A stretch of 64,000 nucleotides of DNA, taken from positions 1,302,001 through 1,366,000 of the forward strand of contig JAYKKR010000008.1 in the NCBI GenBank assembly GCA_036971615.1, given 5' to 3'. Under the pieces are notes generated by a model that was not told where the DNA came from, searched no databases, and worked only from the letters and a program-made list of their open reading frames with translations. Below are positions 55,148-64,000 of this stretch, in pieces. The stretch comes from Amyloporia xantha. Taxonomy: Eukaryota > Basidiomycota > Agaricomycetes > Polyporales > Adustoporiaceae. How positions within the stretch are numbered: the first letter of the stretch is position 1; each line of letters begins with the position of its first letter. The position numbers and the translations under genes were made by a program.

Positions 55148-58100
55148 TGTGACGCCGTGTTCTCTGCCTATCCGTCCCTCCCCTCTCAATACTCTTCAAA
55201 CGCAGCCCAGCCCTGCGAACGTCGGCTGCCCAGCCAGCTCTACATGCGCAATCTGTCTGTTTTCGGACATCTTCGATCTCCTGTGACAGCTGTCATTGTC
55301 ATATATAGCGATTTCCGTCGTCCGTCAGCTATAGTTCTGTCACATCGCGCTCTCGACGGTTGCCTCGAGCCGATGGAGCCGTCGTCTCCTACTGTCTAGA
55401 CGCCCAGATCCATCCACTTTGGCTCGACTGGACGAAGCATGTCATCGCGAGTGGATGTCCGGCAATGGGACTCGGAGACCTCTGGGGCACAAAATGCCAC
55501 AGTCAGCTCCCAGCTCTAAGTAAGTAAGATATCTGACCGAAAGAACATACCGTAGAACATTCTGACACCTGATCGACATCACCCGACTCTCGACCCGGGG
55601 CACAGATCCTACGCCACAGGCACCACCTTGGACTCGAAATAACCGTTGCGCTCTGCTGGATTGAACGCTCTTGGCCTTGGTCTGACGGCCAATCTTGACG
55701 CGTTGGTTATTGACGAGAGATATGCTTTGGAACGAAGGAGTCATCGAGAGGATAGAGATAGAGAGCGGGGAGTGGTACGGAGCCATGTCCCGGCGCACAG
55801 ATCCTACGGCGCCACATGCACTCCGTAAGAATCGAATGTGATACCTCTCATAGATCTCACCGTTCGCTATCCTTATCTGACTCCCATCTCGCTTTCCCCC
55901 GCCGTCCACTATCCTCGTCGCCCGTTCCAGCACAGACGCCGCAGCGACGGGAGCAAACATTGTCCGTTGCAAGCTGCTTGCACAGCGGGCGGCGCGCCAC
56001 GTCCGCGCTGTCAAAACGAGGATGCTCAGTTCCATAATGAGACGACAGAAGTTGACTTTGATCAAAGCACCTGCCTTGTCACATCTCACGTTCGTTCAGC
56101 GTCGAACTTATTTAGCCGGCCCATCCAAGCACCGGGCTATACTCCACTCCACCGATCCTTGCACGACGGCAAGGAGACCCTCCCATGCAGCCTACCATGA
56201 CCACAGTAGCTGGTCCGGCACTGTAGTACTACTAGCTGTCCATCTGCCGTCCAGTACTTGGTGTCCGATAGCCAGTCAGTCGAGACGTGGGGGAACATGC
56301 CTATCGGCGGCGGAACAGCCCAATAGGCAGTTCACACTGCGGCTGACTGAACGGGGGCCCTCCACCCCCCCTGCGCACTCTGCTAATGCGCGCTGTAGAT
56401 ACTGCGAGATCATGAACTAGTAGGCCTAGAGTCACTACAGTCAAGCTCAGCTCAGAGCAAATGAAAATAAAAAAAGACGTACAGGCTGTCGTTTCATCAA
56501 CAATCGAAGTCTGTGCGCATCCAGTTGACGTCAAGCCACATGAATCTAGATCAGACGTCAGTCTGGCAATCTTCAAAGTAGCTTGGAACAGCATGCAAGA
56601 CTCACCATGCCCGGGCCACCCATGGCAGACCTCAGATTTCCGCCATTCATAAATGACTGAAGCTCTCGTACGAGACCAAACACCGGTCTGCGTACATTTC
56701 TGCACCCCACTGTCCATTCCGACCGACCGACGTTCCTTCCATCCCCCTGACGTTCGTCTCAACAACCCGCCGTCCGTTTCAACACACCGCCGTCCGCTTT
56801 GATGCACCGCTGTTCATTTCCCCATGACCGACAGTCCACGGAGACTGGTCAAGCTTTGGTGACGTCCATTACAAGACCGTCTAAAAGTCGTCTGACGCCA
56901 CGACTCGTGATGCTTTGATCAGAAACCGACTGTTCGGCTCGATCTTCCATTAGGTCACAGCAGGGCATGCCAGCAAAGGAAGCCGGACACATCCAGCTTC
57001 TGGCCGTGTATTGGGAGAAGCGGAGGGGCTGCCTACTTGAACAGAGCTGCATTCAAGATGCGCGCGACGCGTCCACCATCCAATCAGGACGCGATCACGT
57101 GTAATCAGGCTTCTGCTTACCTTGAGAAGCTAGCAAGACTGACCGAGTTGAGGACAGATATCACAGCACGTCTGCGCACATTCTGATTCTCGCTGACTTA
57201 TCTTTCGAAGCTACACTAAGAGGCTATGGTCAGCTCAGATCTTCACAGTAGCAGGATCACTTACAAGAGCATGTAACACCCAAGTGGCCCCAGCAGTATG
57301 TAGATAAGAAAAAGATGATAGATATGGTGCTCAAATGTGCGAGCATAATGGCGGGATAGGGGGGCTCGATGTTGCATGGTAAGTTGCCTTATGTACTGCA
57401 TCAAATTGGGGAACAGCATTCGGATCTTTCACTTAGCGCGTAGACAGCCAGTCTGATGTTCGGCGGTCTACGGGCCAAGTGAAATGTGCCGAGTGCTTGG
57501 TGAGCTGATGGTTACCGCTGATGAGATTGAGTTTTTGAAATTACTGTGTGATCCGCCGACAAGCATTTCAAGCATTTACATTGATCTCACAATGTTTGCC
57601 GAAATTGATGTTTCACCTTGTTCTGACAAATTTGTAACCAACACAAGTTTCCGTCACTTGAGATTTTACGTAGATCAGAAATCCTACTGATAAGATCATA
57701 TCCCGGAAGATAACAAAGCACAAAAACCTCTTTGAAGACAATATGCCGACTTATCCTATGTACAACAAGCTTATTGGCTGAGAGCGCAACAGGTTTGTTC
57801 TGTTGTATATAGCCATATTGAGATTCTGTTCTCAGCCTTAAACCTTTCCCTGACATGCACAAGCCGTTATATTTTCTGGGACTGAGCAAAGCAGCGTACG
57901 GAGCCTTGAAGTCAGGATCTTGTCAACTGAGGTATCGGAGTACTATCCAAATTCCACTGAGCAACACAAGTGGCGTCAGGAGAAATGTGCTGTGCAGGCA
58001 GTAGACACAGCGAGAGTATTGAAGAGCGTGCATGAGGGAGAAGTCAACCAAGTTTGAGCCGCGGCGAGAGCGATCGGCGAGATCTTGATCGGACGCCACA

Positions 58101-61081
58101 GCAGACCGTCACTTGGACGTCCTCCGAGCCTCCCCTGAGTACGGAGTTTCTTGTCTACCTATGCAGCATTACGTCGACAATATGTTCTTGGTGACTACTG
58201 ATTCATATACACTGTGAACTGCTCCCCGTCCGCACCGGCAGGCGATTGTGACCGGCGATGATTCCCAGTCGGTTTCAACTTCAAGTTGAAAACGATCAAT
58301 TTGAAGTTGTGCTGACTCGAACGTAAGTACATATCTCAAATTCCGCGCCAATCAAGTACTCGATCACTCCTTTTCCATCTCTGGCTCCCTACTATGTACC
58401 GCTAAGATCGTCTTAGATCTCGCTTTTACATGTGTCTTTCTGAGTTTGCCCGCCGCAACAGCTTGGACAAGCGAGGAATATCACCGCCTTGATGCGAGAT
58501 AAGTATTTCGCGTTTGCAGCGTTCGGCATCCTTCGTTAAAGTCTCACGGACAAATAAAGGTGCGTTAGAACCCTCCGAAGCCCGGGCCGTTTCGTGCGTT
58601 AGGTACGTTCAGGCTCGGAGATGTATGAGGGAAATCAATGTACAAAGTGTATGTATTCCTTCGCAAACTGTATTGTTTACCGTTACATTGACTGACTTCC
58701 GTGCTCCTACAGACTTGGAATGCCGCAGTAGACGGCCCATGTAGTATACACTTCGAATCGACGGATATTCATAGTTGAACGAAACGTTACAATAAGGATT
58801 CGCGGGATTGGTCTCGCGAGGAACGCAGCAAGCCCTCAGAGAAGAACGAGCAAGAGAAGCATTGCGCTTAGCCTGCCTGCTTCGCAGTCAGCGCTCGATC
58901 ATCACGTCGGCGCGTCATAGCTCTTTCCGCGTTTCAGAATGTCCGTACGCTCTCCCCGAATCTCTTTCAATTTCAATAGCCGCTGTCTGTCGGTTCGGAC
59001 GTACGGATTGCTCCCATTCTAATGGGAATGGTTCGGCCCTCTGTTTGAATGGTTACACGGGCTTGGTAGTCCGTGCTCTCATTGGTGGTGACGGCAGTAG
59101 AAGCTTACGCTGTCGCAGGTGGACAGGTACGTCTGTTCACATCTTCGAACAGAGCCTATCCTCACTTCTGTCTGGCAGCTCACTCACAGAGTGGGCTGGT
59201 GTCTGTATTGCATCTTATTTTGCTGAAAGGCCATGAGAGCAACATCCACGGCCTTGAGAGCAAGTATTCGGCGGACCGCGTATTTCGCGTAAGGGTCTTG
59301 GCATGCCCTGGCGATTACTGGACCGGCGTCACTGGTGCAATGCGGCGTCTCGCTCCGATGCCATTACGACGCCCGTCCCTATTGTAAGAATGTTCGCTCG
59401 TTTACGAACTTAGCGCACCGGCTTCCGCACACCATGGCAGCACGGTATGCCGTTGACTGGTTGAATCACACAGCTTTCGGGACATACGGAAAGCAGCGCA
59501 CAGCCCTCGCTTCGGAATATGGAAGAAAGGGAAGCGTCACACGTACGAACTAGAGACGAGTCCACCGTATTTGTCACGGTAAGACCTATACCTGCCGTTC
59601 CGTCTTGCGGACGCTGACCTGAACCGCTCCCTCGTCGACCATAGGACCTCCTCCACCAGAACTCCATGCGCTCTGCGTGGAGCGCGAGCACGAACGTGTC
59701 CCGTTACCTCGTCCTCCTGACCGTCTTCCTACCGGGAAGGCGTGCTGACAATCCCGCTCTCCTAGCGAGAACAGCTTCGCAATATGATCGATCACGCGTG
59801 CGAATACGCGCGCGGGCGTTTCACGGCGGTCTTCGCCTTCCTCTGACGTGAGAGATGCGGATGCAACGTCCGAACGCTTGGGTTCCAATTCGACGCTGAA
59901 GCGGTTGCTGGGTACGTACGACGCTAGGGTTGGGGCAGAGGGATTTCGGCGCGGATGGGGCAGCCGAAGCGGAGGATGGGGCGGGTATGGCGTGAGAAGT
60001 AGAGGGGGGGGGGGAGCAGGATATAAGCTGGGGCAGCGGTCGGAGGAAGGTCAGCATGCTCTCCCTCCTCCTTTCTCTCTTACCTACATCCCTCCCCTCC
60101 TTGCCTCCCTCTTGAGCGTCCCCGCTCTCCACCCCACCTTCTTCCTCGTTCACTGTTCGCCGCTCTCTCCTACGCACTTCTGTCTCTCGGGGACGTGCTC
60201 ATCGACGGTCGGGGTAAGCTCTGGTCTCGTGCCCATCCTGCCGATGAACGTCTGCTTCAGCACGCCGTTTATGCGTACACGACGGACGACGGACGTCGAA
60301 CGCGCTGGGCACGCTATTGCATCGTGAGGCATCACATTCGATTCTTCCCAATGTCATCTAACAGCTCCGGACTGCAGATGATCCTCACGACACCGGTACG
60401 CAATCACGCGTATCAGCTATGTATGCGATGCGTCGATCAATGGCTCGTACGTAGCCCGTCGTCATAATTGGGTGAACGTCGGATGTTCCCCGGTAACCAT
60501 CTATCATCCAGGCTCGCGCATCCTCGCACGAAGCGACGAGTCCGCTGATAACGGTTTGTATTAGCTCGCAAGCAACTTGATATGTACGTCCTTGAATCCG
60601 TGTTGCTGTAGTTGCGGCGCTGACCGGCATAGCACCGATTCAGATTACATATACACAATCCGAATGCATTTACATCCGCATGCAGTGGCGTCGGCACCGG
60701 TCAGCCCGTACGGTACGTGTTTGTTCGACATTGCTGTCGAACGTACAAGAACGCTGATAGCCATTCTTCGCTCCAGTCCTTCAGCCGCAGTGATGGGATC
60801 CACCCGCGCGGATGCAGCCCGAGGCGCTGCGTCGTCCGTGCATGGTTGGTTCGCGCAGATAGAATGACTCGAATGCCGGACGATGGATGGCTGCAGCTCA
60901 CATGTCGGCGAGCGAGGACGATCGGATACGCTTGGGCACGAGGGGCGCATGGTACGTTCGCATTCCTCTCGCGCGTCCCAGGATTCACGGCTGATTTCGA
61001 CAAATAGATATATTCTTGGTCTTTCCGTGTAGATTACATGTCAGATACATAACGACGCGCCGGACGTCTGTGCGCACGGCG

Positions 61082-61681
61082 TCACTGCCAGGCGAGACGT
61101 CCGAAGTGTTCCCCACCCTCGGGCGACGAACGTCGCGCCCGTCTTGCACCAGCGCGGGAGACGTCAAGCTGCAGCGTCTCGGCCGTACCGTCTGCCATCC
61201 GTACGTGCGCCGTGTAAGCAAATGGTGCGAAACGGTACCCTGCTTGTTGGAATCATGAGCAGTGAGTTGAAAAAGTAAGGTAGACACGAGATACTTACCA
61301 TCCTGGCCGGACCCACGCTCGCAGTCCGGCTCGTCCAGTAGACTACTCGAGAGCGTCACGACAGCGCTGTGCGCGCTCCCTGCAAAGCATGCGCATCAGC
61401 GGTTCATCCGCCGGACGAGAGTACGTACGGCTCCCGTATGTTCGACACGATGCTGGATCGCGTATGGAGTTCACGACTCCGCCCCTCGCCCGGCGAGCAA
61501 CAAGCTGTGTGAGTGACCAGAGTCCGCGGCGCGGGCATCTCCCAAGAGACGAGATGATCAAGCCCACGGTGGACTGTCTGACTGTTGGACGAACGCCACC
61601 CTCTCCGTCTCCCACTGCTGCTGCTGCCGGACCGGACGAGACGCACCACCTACCCGCAGACGGGAGGGCAGGGATCCGCAT
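61082..61681 (-). CDS. hypothetical three-exon gene, array copy 3
   Basis: Same sequence and splice structure as 42086-42685. Confidence 0.3.
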
Positions 61682-62718
61682 CCGCTGAAGGGGAAAGCAC
61701 AGAGCGCAGAGCGCCTCGACTGTTGCGAGGCAGCGCGTACGCCGTACCCATCAGCGCGGGGCCTGCACGCATCGTCGGACGTACAGCACGAGAGCGTCGA
61801 GCGCACGAGCGCAAGTTGCTGCCGGTCCGCCGCTGATAGAGTGAGCGAGATGTTCTGCTCGCGGACGGCAGAACGGGGAGTGCTGTAAGTGTGAGTGTGA
61901 GTGTGAGTGTGCATTCAACGGAGGAGCGCACGCGCCGGTCACTTGCGCTGGGGGCCGGGACAGCGCCTCGGGCGTGCATGTCCACGTCGCTGTGGACGTC
62001 GGGTGTGTAGGAGCTTTGCGCAGCAGCGACGCGGCGCGTGCTTTATCGTGCAGAGGCAGCGGGAGAGCCGTCGGCGGATTCGGCCTCGACGGATGGTGTT
62101 GAGGCACCGTAGCTTGGGTGTGCAGAGACCAGCGGGGCGCATAGCACGCTGTTGCTGTCGCTCTGTGGTTAGTGTGAGTATCTGACGACACGGCAGATGT
62201 ATGTATGTTGTATGTACCCAACGAGAGCGACGGACTGGGCACGCTTGTACTGAAGAGGGAGTGCCCACGTCTCGCATGAGACGGAGCGCAGCAGAGCGTG
62301 GGGACGTCTCGCACACTCTGGTCGACGCACTGCAGCTGCGTTTGACGGAGAGCGAGGAGCTGGATGGCGACGCTGCACTGCGCCGGACGTCGTGATTCGA
62401 CGACAGACAGCAGTGAGCGTGCTGCTGCAATCGCTTGCAGCTAACGCGGGGAGCAGCGTGGTACTATCGAAAGCAAGAACTCACCGTGAGTCAAGCGCCC
62501 ACTGGCATGCGGAAGGGAGGGAGTGAATGCAGGACTGCACCGGACGTTGTGATTGAAGCGTGCACAGTTCTGAGGAAGAGACGTGAAGAACGCACGGGAA
62601 GCGCGTTTGGAGCAGCGCTGAGCGCTGAGAGCTGAGGCAGGCTGGAGAGGAGAGGTCATGGGACGGCCATGGGACAGAATGGCAGCCATGGCCAGCGAGA
62701 GGCGAGAGACGCGATCGA

Positions 62719-64000
62719 GTCGGCAAAGTCCGATGTGACAGGTTGAACGGCTGCTGTCTCAAGGTGCCGCCAATTGCAACTCGTCGACGAACGTGCGAGG
62801 ATCCTACGCATATGGCACTGGCAGCCCGCCCCAGTATGTGTCTGCTCGTCTGACCTGCACCCTAAGGCCCAGTCAGCTACACCGTCGCACCCCGCGTGGT
62901 GTGTGCCTCCTCCCGACCGACATGTTCGAGCTGCAACTGTTACTCCTGCTGTTCCTCTCCTGTGCCCCGGATGCGCTGGCCGCGCCGTCGCAAGCACCCC
63001 TCGGTGTCTCTGTCGCCCGTACGTTCGCCCCTAGCCGTCTTCTGACCCATGCCTGACGACGCCCGGGACCTCAGGCCCACCCCGCAAGATCCAGGGCCGG
63101 TTTCTCCACATCACGGACATGCATCCGGACCCGTACTTCAAGCCCGACACGTCGGAGAAGTCGGCCTGCCATAGGAAGAAACCGAAGAAGGCACAACCGC
63201 GCGCGGGGATGTATGGGCTGCCCTTCAGGTTCGGATTCTGTTAATGTACGGGCATGAGGCTATCACCGCTCGGTATATGACCTAGTGCTATTGGCTGAAC
63301 GCAGCCACCCAGTCGTTTCGTCATGGGCTTGGGGTCGCCGCTCAATGGCACCGGCTTCTATGGGAGCGGTGGTTCCCGGATGCGCGCACAGTTAATTACC
63401 GGCGAGGCTAAGACGTTGATGTAGTGAATGCGACTCGCCTCTCTCTTTAACGAATTTCACGCTCGATTACCTGGAGAAGGAGTGGAGCGCGGACATTGAC
63501 TTTGTCATCTGTAAGTGGTCGGTTTTACTAGTGATCGCTCGTAGAGACGGAAACATGTTCGTGCAGGGACGGGGGACAGCGCAAGGTGCTTTCGGTCTGC
63601 TAGACTGATCGACTGTACATGCTTATGGCTGCTTAGGCATGACAATGACCGAAAGAACCCTCGTACGACGAGTGAGATATACATGCTCAATCGGGCCATG
63701 GCCCGCAGGATGGAGGAAGTGTTTCTGAGCAAAGGGATCCCTGTGATCCCGAGTATCGGTGAGTAAGCACCCTGCAGTCCAGAACATTGCGTCTGATATA
63801 ATCCGTCGCGCGCTGCCTCAGGTAACAACGACGTTTGGCGTATGTGATATACATCTCTTTTGAACCGCATCATGGTGGGCTGATTACTGATCTCCCTGCG
63901 AATTACCGTGCCATCTGTATCAGCACACGTAAGTTCATCCACATCTATTGCTCGTGTGTGGGAGCTCATGCACAGCGGTCAGAACATTATGCTACCAGGT
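62719..64000 (+). repeat. 9.5-kb tandem unit, copy 4, cut by window edge
   Basis: The first 1,282 bp match copies 2 and 3. The array therefore continues beyond the window. Confidence 0.95.
62922..64000 (+). CDS. PPN1: endopolyphosphatase 5' part, array copy 4, cut by window edge
   Basis: Matches copies 2 and 3 up to the exon that ends with the IMLPG codons at the window edge. Whether this copy is truncated like the others or runs into a full-length gene cannot be seen here. Confidence 0.7.

Larger units (their letters stand above)
53219..62718 (+). repeat. 9.5-kb tandem unit, copy 3
   Basis: 9,500 bp. It differs from copy 2 at a few homopolymer runs only, such as the C run at about 54992 and the G/C runs near 56353-56371. 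Confidence 0.95.

Noticed and set aside
34211..64000. rDNA tandem array
   Set aside because: The unit size fits, but I find no conserved 18S, 5.8S, 28S or 5S sequence in any unit, and the units carry an endopolyphosphatase gene fragment.

Overview
The window is genomic DNA of a filamentous fungus, most likely an Agaricomycete (mushroom or wood-decay basidiomycete). Genes are broken by many 45-75 nt introns with GTRNGY donors, CTNAY-like branch sites and YAG acceptors, coding exons are rich in C/G at third positions, and families typical of these fungi are present (a DUF6533 membrane protein, MARVEL-like four-helix proteins, Copia and Helitron elements). No bacterial gene organisation, rRNA, tRNA or CRISPR is visible.

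Layout. Positions 1-15,170 are a normal gene-dense region: a LON-domain (LONRF-type) gene cut by the left edge, a DUF6533 membrane protein, glucose-6-phosphate dehydrogenase with seven exons whose splice phases all fit, a divergent THOC5-like mRNA-export factor, a UBC8/UBE2H-type ubiquitin-conjugating enzyme, and three tandem minus-strand genes for related MARVEL-like membrane proteins. Positions 15,171-20,507 are gene-poor and hold a 394-bp TA-flanked MITE. Positions 20,508-32,684 are a nest of mobile elements: a Helitron (Rep/helicase, broken by one frameshift in the Walker A motif) is interrupted by a Copia LTR retrotransposon with apparently identical 304-bp LTRs and a 5-bp target duplication, and a CACTA-like MITE lies 25 bp beyond the Helitron's likely 5' end. 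A small unrecognised four-exon gene follows at 32,893-33,490.

From 34,211 to the right edge the window is a head-to-tail array of about 9.5-kb units: three complete copies and the start of a fourth. This is not rDNA. Each complete unit begins with a spliceable but truncated 5' half of an endopolyphosphatase (PPN1-type) gene, which includes a 5-nt micro-exon, followed by about 7.9 kb without recognisable genes. That part has a pyrimidine tract, a small minisatellite, a TG-type microsatellite and one phase-consistent three-exon gene of unknown function. The copies differ mainly in homopolymer lengths, except that the left end of copy 1 carries true substitutions.

The housekeeping genes are unlinked in function: NADPH supply (G6PD), mRNA export (THOC5), ubiquitin conjugation (UBC8) and membrane proteins. 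The features most worth follow-up are the tandem array and the Helitron/Copia nest.
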